64,000 nucleotides of DNA, taken from NCBI GenBank assembly GCA_041659565.1, contig JBAZXZ010000004.1:140411-204410 (forward strand), given 5' to 3'. Under the pieces are notes generated by a model. That model searched no databases. It saw nothing but the letters and a program-made list of their open reading frames with translations, and was not told where the DNA came from. The translations under genes and the position numbers were made by a program. Positions 52,565-63,496 of this stretch are shown here, piece after piece. Within the stretch, counting starts at the first letter, position 1. Each line of letters begins with the position of its first letter. This DNA comes from Altimarinus sp041659565 (GTDB lineage: Bacteria > Patescibacteriota > Gracilibacteria > BD1-5 > UBA6164).

Positions 52565-52602
52565 AAAATAAACTTGGAAATTTTTCCAAGTTTATTTTTT
52601 AT
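52564..52602 (+). terminator. Terminator after the glycosyltransferase gene
   Basis: Stem AATAAACTTGGAAA with TTTCCAAGTTTATT, short TT loop, then a T run. It is nearly symmetrical, so it also serves the convergent STAS gene. Confidence 0.88.
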
Positions 52603-52615
52603 TAGAAATTTTAAT

Positions 52616-52969
52616 TTATACTGCAAGGGCAGTTATTGCATCTTCTTCTTTTTCTGCTATTGGAATTATAGATGTTATTCAAACTAAATCAAGTACATCT
52701 TTAACTCATTCCTGACAATTAGTTATGTAAATTTTTCAATTACTTTCTTCGATATTTGAAAATATATCAGCAATATAACCTATAGATTTTGAGTTAAGAT
52801 ATTTTAATCCAGAAAAGTTAAATATGATTTTTCTTAAGTTAAAATCTCATATTATTTTATATAAAGATCAAAATGTCTTATCTGCATTTGTCTCATCTAG
52901 TTCTCATGCAAATTCAAAAACCATAATTCAATTTACATCTTTTTGTTTTATTTCTATTAATGTTTCCAT
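52616..52969 (-). CDS. STAS-domain anti-anti-sigma factor
   Basis: 117 residues, the length of SpoIIAA/RsbV. It has F-A-G-E-L-D-E-T-N-A near 20-30 and the F-N-F-S-G-L-K-Y-L-N-S-K-S-I-G strand and helix near 50-64. Ser within L-N-S-K-S is at the site phosphorylated in the family. Such proteins free a sigma factor by binding its RsbW-type kinase. The only such kinase here is at 27579. It stands alone on the minus strand between a terminator and the divergent tsaE. Confidence 0.83.
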
Positions 52970-53064
52970 ATTTATTTATTTTTATTAGAAATTAATTAAC
53001 TTTTGATTATTATATACTATATTTTTTATTAAATCAAATTTTTTAAACACTAAAATATTAAAAA

Positions 53065-53484
53065 ATGAATAAAATATATAATATAGGTGATATAAAAGAT
53101 TTAGATATAGCTATAAAAGTCCCAAGTATAATTTATTTATATGGCGATTTATGAGCTTGAAAAACAACTATATCAAAGCATATAATTAATGATTTATTTT
53201 GATATAAATGACAGGTTACAAGTCCAACTTACACTTATTATAATGAGTATAAAGTGGATAGAATACAGAAATCATTAACTCTTTATCATTTTGATTTATA
53301 TAGACTAAAAAATTATGATGAATTTTTTGCGATTGGTTGAGAAGAAATACTAGATAATAATGAATGAATTATACTTATAGAATGGCCAGAAATATTGGAG
53401 GGGTATTATAATCCTGATATAATAATAAAGTTGAGAAAAACTGATAAAGATGATGAAAGGGAAATAGAGATGGTGTATAATTAA
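53065..53484 (+). CDS. tsaE: tRNA threonylcarbamoyladenosine ATPase TsaE
   Basis: 139 residues, normal length. The P-loop Y-G-D-L-G-A-G-K-T-T is near residue 32, with two of its glycines TGA. V-T-S-P-T-Y-T near 53, L-Y-H-F-D-L-Y-R-L near 77-85, and G-x-E-E-I-L-D then I-L-I-E-W-P-E near 114 are all diagnostic. TsaE supports TsaB/TsaD in making t6A in tRNA. No partner gene was seen here. Its stop codon is 2 bases from the end of the convergent lgt gene. Confidence 0.93.
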
Positions 53485-53485
53485 T

Positions 53486-54244
53486 TTAATTTTTAATTTT
53501 ATATAAATTTATTTTAATTATTACTAATATAATAACAAATACTGATGCAACTTGATATAAACTAAAAGAATAAAATACCTTTGGTTCTACTCTTATAAAT
53601 TCTATAAAAAATCTGAATCCAAAATAAAAAATTAAAAAGTAATCAAATAAAATTCAAGGTCTTAGTTTCTTTTTTTGTAATCTAATTAATATTATTGAAA
53701 GAATAGTTAAGTAAATAATTTCATAGATTTGAGTTGGATGTCTTGATATATGATCTCAAAAATCAACTCACCAAGGAAGATTAGTAGGTTTTCAATAGCA
53801 ACATCAGTGTAAAAAACATCCAATTCTTCATATTGCTATTCATATTGCAGCTCAAGGAGCTATGGCATTACCAAATCTATTTTTTTCTTTAAGTATTTTT
53901 TTAGTTATCCATATAGCTATAAATCATCAGATTAATCCTCAAGTAATGGTTCTTCAAGAAAGTATACTTTCTATATTTCAAGACTGTTTTATCTCATTGA
54001 AATAAGCTATCCAAATTGGAATTTTTGCTCATAAAGTTCCTCATAGAATTCAAAAAAATATGACATAAAAACTATTTTCATTTTTTGCATAATCTTTTTT
54101 TCATAGAAGCCAAAATACATAGATTCATACTATTAATCATAGTAAAACAAAAAATGAATATGTAGGTATATGAATTCAAAATACATTAAAATATTGTAAA
54201 ATTCACCAATTAGTAGTTTCTCAGATATGATGATGATCAAACAT
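53486..54244 (-). CDS. lgt: Prolipoprotein diacylglyceryl transferase family
   Basis: 252 residues with about seven membrane helices. The family signature is near 145-163: G-R-I-G-C-F-L-H-G-C-C-Y-G-K-P, with the R-H-P-T-Q-I-Y-E motif near 180. An H-I-P-T-Y-S-F-F start near 25 is typical too. The variant with Cys pairs (in place of G-R-I-G-N-F-I-N-G-E) marks a subgroup whose activity on lipoproteins is less certain, though LspA and a lipoprotein are encoded here. The N-terminal D-H-H-H is unusual. It is followed upstream on the same strand by the ICMT-like gene, 5 bases away. Confidence 0.8.
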
Positions 54245-54249
54245 TAGAT

Positions 54250-54855
54250 TTAAAATAATTTAGGTAAAAACATTCAAACTTTCTTTTTATATTCAGTATA
54301 ATTTTTAAATCTCTCGGTAAGTAATTTTTCTTCTTGTTTTGCTCTATAAATCATCATGGGGATAAATATAATTGTATTTAGTAATATAACTATCCAATTA
54401 CTATAAGCTAGTCAAACCCCATAAGCAAACCAGATAAGCGATGCATAAAGAGGATGTCTTACTATTTTGTATGCTCAATAAGTTATTAGAGTGTGATTAT
54501 CATATATTTTTATATGATTTGCCCAATTAGTTGATAGATAAAACCTTCAAACAATATTTAATATAGTTCATATAATTACTAGAAATAATCATACAATAGT
54601 AAAAATATTTTTTAAATTATCATTTACCTCTATATTTCAAATACGAAATACCCATGTTAGGTAGAGTAAAAAAAAGAAAAATGACATATTTCATGTTGCC
54701 ACTTTACTTTTTTTTACTTTTTTAGTATTATTATTTTCTTGATATAACAAAAAATCTATAATAACAGAAATAATCAAAGCAGAACTACATAGTCAAATTA
54801 TAAGATTTGTAAGAAAATTTTGGGAAGTCCAGATTTGAGTTAGTATATTTTCCAT
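54250..54855 (-). CDS. Isoprenylcysteine carboxyl methyltransferase (ICMT)-like protein
   Basis: 201 residues with five or so membrane helices. The conserved end has G-A-Y-K-I-V-R-H-P-L-Y-A near 128-140 and R-A-K-Q-E-E-K-L-L-x-x-R-F-K-N-Y-x-E-Y near 170-190, the pattern of ICMT/PEMT/NnrU-type membrane methyltransferases that act on lipid-linked or small hydrophobic substrates using SAM. It lies between lgt and the small membrane protein upstream of it. The substrate is unknown; a lipid is plausible given the neighbours. Confidence 0.8.
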
Positions 54856-54890
54856 AAATTATTTTTAGGTATAACTTTGTTAAAAATGTA

Positions 54891-55229
54891 TTAGACTCCA
54901 ATACCTAAGCCTAGTAATATTATAATACATCATCATCCTAATAATAATAATATAATAATAGGAATTAATAAAATGATAAGAATTTGCTTAAAGCATTTTT
55001 TTTCTAAAAGTAATTTCTTTTTTAGATAAATAGAATAAATAATAATTCAAAAAAATCATATTATAAATAATATCAAAGATAAGAATGCATTATTAATACT
55101 AGTTATAAGTAAATAAAGTGTAGTAATAAGTGCAAATATATCTAATAAAATTGCTAATAAAGTTATTATTATACATCTTTTTCTATTTTCGCCTGTTTCT
55201 AAGATTTCAGAAATAGCTGTATTTTCCAT
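54891..55229 (-). CDS. Small membrane protein A beside the Tes-like gene
   Basis: 112 residues: an acidic start (M-E-N-T-A-I-S-E-I-L-E), a basic R-K-R-C, two closely spaced membrane helices (about 20-70), a basic linker K-K-C-F-K-Q, and a final helix with G-G-G-C near residue 97. The protein at 56614 has the same plan (acidic start, K-K-K-L-C, membrane helices, N-P-K-C-Y-K-K, then F-G-G-C), so they look like paralogues on the two sides of the radical SAM gene. No family known. Confidence 0.6.
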
Positions 55230-55252
55230 AATTAATAAATTAGTAAATAAAA

Positions 55253-56605
55253 TTATTTTTTTCTATAAAACATATTGTAAGTAGAGAATGGTATCTTTTT
55301 TAGATCTGGAGTTATAATATGTACACAATCTTTTTGTACTGATTTTATGTCAAAATTGTAGATATCAATAAAAGATTTTATACTTATACGAAAAAAATTA
55401 TTATTTACATAATCAGATTGTGCTTGTTTTGTCATCAAAATTAGTTTTGGTTCAAGAATCTTTGTTAGTCATTGCCAAGGATTACAAACTCAATTACAGC
55501 AATCTCATTCTTTTGTTTTTTCTTCTAATATATCTCTTAAATCAAATGCAAAAGTATTTTTTATACTATCTAGATTTTTAACAGCATCTATTTTATGAGT
55601 TATTGGAGCCCATAAATTATTTTTTTTGTGAAGATAAGTTAATGCAACTCTGTCAGGATCACAGGGAAGTGGTATAAAATCATCAAAGTTAACAAAATTA
55701 TCACTTTGACTTTCGATTTCATCAATTATTCAGCTTAGAGTTATACGGTTTTTTGTATTATGATTTCATCTTCCAAAAAATGCAACTGGTTGAAAATTGA
55801 TTCATCTTATATAATCTTCTTTTAATCAAAAATTTACGATTTCCCATATTTCATCATCATTTGTTCAATTTTCAATAGTAGAAACAAGAGTAGTTGGAAT
55901 TTTATATTTTTGTAAATTTTTTATAGCTTTAATTTTTTCTTCAAGTATATTTTTTCATCTCAATTTTTTGTAAGTAGAATCTTTAAATCAATCAAATTGT
56001 AAATAAACTTCAAATCCAAGTTTTATTTCTCATAGTTTTTTTACAAAATCTTCATCTGCTGCAATTCTTAATCAATTGGTATTTAGCATCATGTATTTAA
56101 AATTTTTATTTTTTGCTAATTTTAATATCTCTATAATTTCAGGGTGTAGAGTAGGTTCTCATCAACTAATTTGTAATATATCAGCTTTGTTATATTCAGT
56201 TTCTTGGTAAAAATTCATCATCTTTTCAATAGTTTTTATATCAAGGAAATTACCATTTCAAGAATTGGCATAACAAGTTGGGCATCACAAATCACACTTG
56301 TTTGTAATTTCTATAAGTCATATACAAGTATGTTGCTCGTGATGAGGACAAAGTCAACAATCCCGAGGACATCATTTATTATAAGTTGTTTGAGTTTCAC
56401 AAGCAGTTCATGGTTTATAATAAAGATTTTTTTTATAATAATATTCTGGATTTTCTTCCAAAATTTCTTCTTGTATTCAATGAATAGGACAAAGTTTTTT
56501 TATAAAAATTCCTCATTTTTTTCTAATTATTTTAGCTTCAACTTTTGCTAAACATTCATTACAAATACTAATTGTAGATTCTAGAAGTACATAATCTTTA
56601 GTCAT
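55253..56605 (-). CDS. Tes/MJ0619-like radical SAM enzyme
   Basis: 450 residues. An N-terminal Cys module (I-C-N-E-C near 15 and L-C-P-I-H-G near 38) is followed by G-C-P-R-D-C-G-L-C-P-H-H-E-Q-H-T near 78. The radical SAM motif C-D-L-G-C-P-T-C is near 102 and I-S-G-G-E-P-T near 139. Late cysteines (D-C-C-N-G-V-C-N-P) follow near 385. This order is characteristic of the family that includes archaeal Tes (tetraether lipid synthase) and MJ0619. Tes couples lipid tails carbon to carbon. Bacterial members are less known. Neighbours act on lipids, so a membrane-lipid role is plausible but unproven. Confidence 0.78.
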
Positions 56606-56613
56606 ATATTAAG

Positions 56614-56871
56614 TTACATATTAAAAAAAATAAACATACATCATCAAAATAATAATAATGCTAAAATAACAGGAGTCCACCATATAATAATAATTTTTTT
56701 ATAACATTTTGGATTTAGATTTGTTCTATTACGTAATAATATTAATATAAATATAAACCAAATAATTGTTCAATAAACAGTAAAAAATAACAAATCCATA
56801 ATTATTGTCATAATAAGATATTTTGTACATAATTTTTTCTTTTTGTCATCTTCTATTAATTGTTCTTCCAT
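56614..56871 (-). CDS. Small membrane protein B beside the Tes-like gene
   Basis: 85 residues with the same plan as the protein at 54891: acidic start (M-E-E-Q-L-I-E-D-D), K-K-K-L-C, a membrane helix (about 18-46), N-P-K-C-Y-K-K, and a final helix ending F-G-G-C. It ends 9 bases before the Tes-like start and is probably its operon partner. Confidence 0.58.
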
Positions 56872-56894
56872 ATATAAAAAATAATAAATAAATT

Positions 56895-58361
56895 CTATCT
56901 CTTCAATATACTCCCTATCGTCTTAAAAAGTATCTTTAAATCAAGTAAAAAACTCCAGTTTTCTATATAAAATATATCAAATTTTACTTCTTCATCAAAA
57001 GAATTTGCTTCTCTACCATTTACTTGAGCCATTCCTGTGATTCATGGTTTGATTGTTAGGACTCTTTTTTGATATAATTCATAGTTGTCTACTTCTCTTG
57101 GTTGGTGAGGCCTAGGTCAAATTAAACTCATATTTCAAATAAATACATTGAATAATTGAGGAAGTTCATCAATAGAATATTTTTCTATAAACTTTCATAT
57201 TTTTGTTTTTCTGGGGTCATTTTTGATTTTATAAAGAGGTCAAGTTCTAGAGCTTCTTTCTTTTATTAATTGTTTTTCATATTCTAAAGCTTCATCCTCT
57301 TCAGGATTTATTCAGTAGCTATCTTTTATACAATATTTCCATTTTAGATACCTAAATTTATATAGAAAAAACTCTCTTCATTTTTGTCAGGTTCTTTTAT
57401 TTTTATAAATCATTGGACCACTTGAATCTTCAAATTTTATCATAACTCAAACAATAATCATCAATGGTCAAAAAATAATAATTCAAATAATACTTCAAAT
57501 TATATCTATAAATCTTTTTATTACTCTTCACCAATTATCAAGTGCTATATTTTTGATATCAATTACTGGTATATTATTTATTAGAGTTAATTCAGTATTA
57601 AGTTTTGTAAGATCAAATAGATTAGTTATATACCTATATCTTATTCAATATATTTTACAATATTCCCATATCTTAAATAATTCTTCATTATTGAAATCAC
57701 TGTCTATAAAAAGAACTTCATCAATTCAATGTAATATTTTTTCTAAGTTTTTATCATTTCAAAAATAATTGATTTTTTCTAGATTTTTATCTTTTTTGTT
57801 TATGTATCATACAATTTTATATATACGTGCATTTTTAATATCATCTATTATTTCTTGAATTTCAGGCTCTTTTTTATTATTTATTAATAATATTTTTGTT
57901 TTTGGAATAATCTTTTTATCAAGTAAGTAATTTTGTATTTTATTTAAAATTAATCTTGATGCAATATTTAAAAAAGTTCAAATAATGAATGTATAAAGGA
58001 TTATAAGTCTAGGGATTTCAGTTTTTTCATAGATAAATCATTTTCATAAGTAAGCAAAAACTGAGAAAAATATAAAGGCATAAAATCAATATCTAATTAA
58101 TTCTAGTATTTCTTTTATTTTAGAATTTGAGATTTTTATCTGGTATAGTTTATGGCTTGCAATTATTACGATATATAAAAAACTTCCAAATAATGCAAAT
58201 TTAGTAAGACTGTAATCATTTATAGTTTGAGTTGGTAGGATTATTCAAGGAACCAAATCTGTTATAAGTCTTATCTCACGAGCAATAAAAAATGAAAAAA
58301 ATATCACAATAAAATCAAGAGGAATCTTGATAATTGATAATATAATTTCGTATTTTTTCAT
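56895..58361 (-). CDS. Undecaprenyl-phosphate sugar (glucose-type) phosphotransferase
   Basis: 488 residues: about four to five N-terminal membrane helices, a cytoplasmic Rossmann-like linker (about 150-270) and the bacterial sugar transferase domain (about 285-488). The latter begins with K-R-F-I-D-I-I-G, then M-I-Y-K-N-K-R-T-G-Q-K near 330. Its C-terminus has K-F-I-E-K-Y-S-I-D-E-L-P-Q-L-F-N-V, S-L-I-G-P-R-P-H and K-P-G-I-T-G-M-A-Q-V-N-G-R. This is the WcaJ/WbaP (PHPT) family, which loads the first sugar phosphate on undecaprenyl phosphate. With the GT4 enzyme at 51470 it implies a surface glycan. Confidence 0.92.
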
Positions 58362-58510
58362 GAGGCGAAAACATTAGGATTTCAGAACTTTGAAATATTA
58401 TAAATACATTTTATTTTTTTTATTTTCAATTGCAAATTGAAGTATATTTATTTGCAAAAAAAAATTAAATTATATAATATAGGAAAGATTATTTTTTTAT
58501 TTTCATTACT

Positions 58511-59608
58511 ATGAAAGACATATTAAAACTTATTAAATCAATATTTAAAGATACAAAAAATCTTTATAGAAATTTTCTTCATTGGAATATAAGCAAGGTG
58601 TTTATTTCATTGTGATCTATAGTACTTTCTTTTCTTTTAGCACTTCCTTCTATAATAGCTTTAGTTATTATGTATTTTGTTTTTGATTTAAATTCATATA
58701 TTACTTCTCTAGATGTAAGTATATTATCTTTACTTGGATTTTTATCTAGCCAGCCTTTAGTTTTTATTTTGTTCATTATTTTTTCTTTATTGACATTTTT
58801 TTCTGCACTAATTGGTTATAGTTATAGAAGAGTATTATTTACAAAATTAAATTTATCATACATTGATTGAAAAAATCTTAATTATATAAAAAATAGTTAT
58901 TTTGATTTTAAATTGATTTGGAAATATTTTAAAGTAATAAGTTTGGTTGCTTTATTTGTATCAGTGCCATTTTTTGTTTTTATTATTGGATTTTTTATAT
59001 TATTTTTTATATTTTGATGAGCATCTTGAGTTCAAGCATTATTAACTTCTAGTCAATTTAATCTATTTTCTTTAATTGCTTTATTGTTATTAGTAATTTG
59101 TATTGTAGCTTTTGTTTATATATCATACAGATTATATTTTGCTGTGATTATGTTGGTTGATGAAAAACATTATAAAGATAATGAAACCCCTATGTTTTAT
59201 ATAAAAAAATCATTTTTAAAAACCAAAGATATTTTCGTTTTTATGAAATTTATTTTAATAATGATTTTATTATCTATAGTTATTTTACCTTTTGGTTTTT
59301 TACAAGATTTTTATTCTAAATCATTAAAGGATGTAAGAGTATATAGACAATACTATTCTATGTGAGAAACTGAAAAGAGTATAGTTGATAAAGATGTAAA
59401 TAATACTTATATTAATGAATTAAAAATGTACTATTATTGATTTTCTGCAGAGAAATTAAATAGTCTTGAAGTAACTTATTTTTATTTAAATTATTTCTTA
59501 ATTATACTGAATTATATAATATTTTTTGGTTTATTTGAAATGGTAATAGTATCTTTTTATAAACATGAAATTATCAAAAAGAAATCTATTTTATCTGATT
59601 TATTTTAA
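58511..59608 (+). CDS. Polytopic membrane protein, unknown
   Basis: 365 residues with about six membrane segments, a long first cytoplasmic part containing aromatic residues, and loops rich in K and Y. Two conserved-looking blocks, S-Y-R-L-Y-F-A-V-I-M-L-V-D-E-K near 205 and a K-K-S-F-L-K-T-K-D-I-F segment near 235, resemble glycerophosphoryl diester phosphodiesterase-type or DUF membrane regions of CPR proteins, but no firm family match was made. It lies 5 bases before another membrane protein gene and is divergent from the sugar transferase. Confidence 0.55.
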
Positions 59609-59613
59609 TCTTA

Positions 59614-59994
59614 ATGAAAAAGAAATTTTTACTTTTTATAATTATAATAGTTTTTTTAATAAGTATATTGTCACTTATACTTATACTAAACTTTGTTGAT
59701 CCTTATTCTAGTTGAATTATAGGTATTTTTTCTGTAATTGTGTCTTTTGTTCTTGGTTTAACAACTTTTTTGACTTTATTTTTTTATTTATTTAAAAAAG
59801 TTTATTATAGATGAGATGTTTTTCTTTATCATGTTTATAGTAGTTTTAGGCAATGATTTCTTATAAGTTTATTTATTCTTTTAAATATAATATTTTATTT
59901 TTTCTCTATTTTCACAGTTATAAATATATTTGTAATTTTTGCATTAGTTGTATTTTTGGAATTATTTATAAGAAATTTTGAAGATATATGATAG
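59614..59994 (+). CDS. Small polytopic membrane protein, unknown
   Basis: 126 residues with four hydrophobic helices, nearly filling the protein, and a short charged end. It starts 5 bases after the preceding membrane protein and probably forms a unit with it. The last codons read D-I-G with Gly as TGA directly before TAG. No family recognised. A 129-base A/T-rich gap follows before the M23 hydrolase gene. Confidence 0.55.
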
Positions 59995-60123
59995 AATAAA
60001 AAATATATAAGCACAAAACTAAAATAGTCATTTTCTTGATTATTTTTTTTTTATGTGATAAAATATAATTAAGTTACAAATTTATGTAAATAAATAAAGA
60101 AATAATAAAAAACAAAAATAAAA

Positions 60124-62136
60124 ATGTTTAATAAAATAATTTCCATTCTTTTGATAAATTCAATATTTTTCTGAAATATTGTTTTTGCTGTGGAAAAAAC
60201 AGAATCAGTAAAAGATAAGCAAAAAACAATACTAGAAAATTTTGAAAATCAAGAAATTAAAAATATATTTGATAATACAGATTTTTTTGATCCGCTATCA
60301 AATACTTCTTTGATTAATTCATCTAAAAAGATTGATACGTACAGTACTTTGAAATCAAAAACTGAAGAAAAAAGATTATATTTAGAAAAACAGAACGAAT
60401 TACTTATAGAAAGAGTTAATTCCTTAGAGAAATCTATACAATCAATTGATAAAGACATTCAAGATAAAATAACAGATGTTAATACTACAAATATAAAAAT
60501 ATTAAAAACAAAAAAAGATATAGAGGATTGAAAGAAAACGATAGAGGTTTTAAAACAAAGAATTAAGACAAATAGAGAGATTTTGCTAGAATATGTAACA
60601 CATATATATAAAAAATGAAATCTTACTTTTAGTAATGATAATAATATAGATAATATAAAATGAATTATTCTTAATTGAGATGATATTTGAGAGATATTGA
60701 ATGATTTGCATTTTAAATCTATGTTGGAACTTGCATGACAAAAATTGGTGGAAAAACACAGAGAACTTGTATGAGATTTATATGAAAAAAAAATAGAGTT
60801 AGAAAAAAATGAAAAAAATGCAGTAATTTTAAGAAATCATCTTATTATAGAAAAAAAAGTTTTAGATGAAAAGAAAGAATTCAAACAAAGGATATTGGAA
60901 ATGACTCAATGAAAGGAAGAATTATATAAAAAATATATAAAAGATAAACTTGATATAGAAAAGAAAATGAAACAAAAAGAAATAAAAGAACTTATAATAT
61001 TTCAAAATACTAAGAATAAATCGTTGAAACAGAATGGTTGTGAATATGTAGATGTAAATAAAGATTCAGAAAAATTATATAGAATGTCAGCTAAATGTAT
61101 AGAATTAAATAAAATAATTTATGGTGAATCAAAACTTCAAAAATTAAATTATATTTGAATGAATCCTTTTAAGTGGCCAGTTACTCCTTCTTATTGAGTA
61201 AGTGCATATTATCATGATTCATGATACAAAGATGCAATTTGAGGTGATCACAATGCTGTAGATATAAAGATATCTCAATGAACTTCGGTAAAAGCTGCTG
61301 CTGATTGATATGTTATTTATGTTAATCCACCAACTACAGATGCTTATTCTTATGTTGCTATAAAGCATAGTGATTGATTTGTAACCGTTTATTGACATTT
61401 AAGTGAAGTTTTAGTTAGGCAGTATGATTATGTAAAAGAATGAGAAATATTTGCTAAAAGTTGATGAGAATATGGTACAAACTGAGCTTGATTATTAAGT
61501 ACTTGACCTCATTTACATTTTGAAATATTTCAAAATAGAGCTTTTGTAGATCCATTAGAATTTTTAGATACATCTTATATTATATTAACTGAATTACCAG
61601 AAAAATACAGATATAAATTTTATAATGATTTTAAAATTAGAAAATGATACGAATATGAAGATGTAACAAAAAGTCAAAGATGATTAAAAATTGATTGATT
61701 AACTGAAGTTGAGAGACAAAAAAGTCTATTAAGTAGATATGCAAAATGATGATTTTCAGATTGGAATATGTGGGTAGAAGAAGCTTTAGATGGTAATGTT
61801 GATCCAACATTTGTAATGTGTATAGGTATAGCTGAAACTTGACTTGGAAAGCATACAAAAACATCTAATAATGTTTGAAATGTATGAAATACTGACTCAT
61901 GAGCTACAAAAACTATGTGAAGTGTTAGAGATTGAGTTAGATCAATAATTTTTACATTAAATAATAAGTATCTATGAAAGTATGATAAATTAAAAGATTT
62001 AAGTAGGTATGGTAATAAAACATGATCAATTTATGCATCAAGTGATTATAATTGGCATAATAATATAACAAAATGTATGTCAGTAATAAAACAACAATAT
62101 ATTCCAGATGATTATAATTTTAGATTATATAACTAA
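60124..62136 (+). CDS. Secreted M23 peptidase with C-terminal glucosaminidase/lysozyme-like domain
   Basis: 670 residues. A signal peptide (about 3-22) is followed by a long coiled coil (about 70-310) like EnvC/PcsB. The M23 domain (about 355-480) has H-N-A-V-D-I near 375, Y-G-H-L-S near 422, and P-H-L-H-F-E near 462, the zinc-binding His and Asp set. The last 150 residues (C-I-G-I-A-E-T-G-L-G-K near 560, N-N-V-G-N-V-G-N-T near 577) resemble a glucosaminidase/lysozyme-like domain. It likely cuts both stem peptides and glycan at cell separation or during contact with the host cell wall. No hydrolase partner is nearby. Confidence 0.87.
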
Positions 62137-62177
62137 TTATAGTCAAGTGATTTTTTCAAGAAAATATATAGAATTCT

Positions 62178-62206
62178 TTGACCTTACATTTTAAATATGT
62201 TAATAT
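62178..62206 (+). promoter_or_regulatory. Promoter of the VTC-domain gene
   Basis: TTGACC (62178-62183), exactly 17-base spacer, TAATAT (62201-62206), 69 bases before the ATG. ACCTTA/TAAGGT (62181 and 62215 areas) form an inverted repeat around the -10 box, which could be an operator. Confidence 0.5.
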
Positions 62207-62274
62207 TTCTATATAAGGTAATAACACTTTATAAAAAAATAAAAACAAATTTAATTTTTTAAAAAGGCAATATT

Positions 62275-63060
62275 ATGGGAACAGATTTAAATAGTAGTTT
62301 AAAGTTTTTTAATCAGATAAGTTTAACAGAGCTTAATGCACAAGCAAGTTTTCTTAATAGAATAGATACAAAATATTTATTAACTGAAGATGAATTTAAA
62401 AATATTTTAAAAGATTTAGAAGAAGAATTTTATATACTTGAAATAAAAGAAAAATCAATTTTTGAGTATGAAAGTATTTATATGGATACAGAAGATTATC
62501 ATTTTTATTATCAACACCAAAATGGTGAAAAAAATAGAACAAAAGTTAGAACAAGAAATTATTTAGATAGTGGGATATCTTTCTTTGAATACAAACAAAA
62601 ACAAAAATGAGTAACAAGAAAATTTAGATATCAATTTAGTGATATAAAAGATCATTGAAATATGACAAGTGAATCTACTAAATTTTTTGAATGAGCTTAT
62701 CAAAGTTTTTATTCAATGGCTCCAGAAAATATTTTTCCTGCACTAGCAACAAAATATAATAGAATAACTTTTTGTAGTAAAAGTAATGATGAAAGAGTAA
62801 CAGTTGATTTTGGGGTAAGACTAGAAGATTTAAGAAATGAATGAAAAGATATAATTTCTCTTGATAATCTAGTAATTTTGGAAAGTAAATCTATGTCCAA
62901 AAAATGAAAAAGTGCAAAAATAATGAAAAAATATGGAATCAAAAGAGCTAGTTCTTGTAGTAAATATAGTTTAGGTTTATGTTATCAAAAAATGGTTGAA
63001 GAAGTTTCAAAATTTAAACCAACTATGAGAAAAATAGAGAAAATAAAAAATAGTAAGTAG
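62275..63060 (+). CDS. VTC-domain (polyphosphate polymerase-like) protein
   Basis: 261 residues. The tunnel-domain pattern is clear: F-L-N-R-I-D-T-K-Y-L-L near 26, S-I-Y-M-D-T-E-D-Y-x-F-Y-Y-x-H near 66, R-T-K-V-R-T-R-N-Y near 89, F-F-E-Y-K-Q-K near 103, and late I-L-E-S-K-S near 202. These basic and acidic residues line the VTC4-type active tunnel that makes polyphosphate, and occur also in spore-coat CotH partners. The usual start is ATG; AAAGG 9 bases upstream is a weak Shine-Dalgarno. No CotH or membrane partner lies in this window. Confidence 0.83.
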
Positions 63061-63063
63061 AAG

Positions 63064-63096
63064 ATAGAATGCAGAATGTAGGAAATAGGAAAAATC
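63064..63096. repeat. Dispersed TAGAATG-type short repeat, copy 2
   Basis: TAGAATGCAGAATGTAGGAA followed by ATAGGAAAAA, near-identical to the copy at 32518-32551, with shorter minus-strand relatives at 3454-3475 and 46781-46801. Confidence 0.6.
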
Positions 63097-63304
63097 TCTG
63101 TCATTGCGAGAGTAACGAAGCAATCTACAACTAAAATTGTATGTAAAAAAGTTTATATAATTAATAAAGACTACTTTAATGAAAAAAGTGGTCTTTATTT
63201 GTAAAGAATTTTAACTTATAGTCAAGCCAAAAATCAAAAAATATTTGATAAACACTAATAAACTCATAAGATTTTATTACTTAGAATATAAAAAAACAAA
63301 GTAT

Positions 63305-63375
63305 GTCTACAACAAGTTACAACAAGTTACAACAAGTTACAACAAGTTACAACAAGTTACAACAAGTTAGTAGAC
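63305..63375. repeat. 10-base tandem array flanked by short inverted repeats
   Basis: Six copies of AACAAGTTAC (the last ends in G) at 63311-63370, bounded by GTCTAC at 63305-63310 and its complement GTAGAC at 63370-63375. There are no spacers, so it is not a CRISPR array. Confidence 0.8.
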
Positions 63376-63496
63376 AATGGATTAAAATCTTTAAAAACAA
63401 GAGGATTATTTTTTTCGTTTCATATACATATGAAATGCGAGAAATAGTCCTTTTTTGGTTCTTTAAAAACTGCAAAACAATGAACAATAGACTATT

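Noticed and set aside
63305..63375. Possible CRISPR array
   Set aside because: Units are 10 bases, contiguous and without spacers, and no cas genes are in the window.
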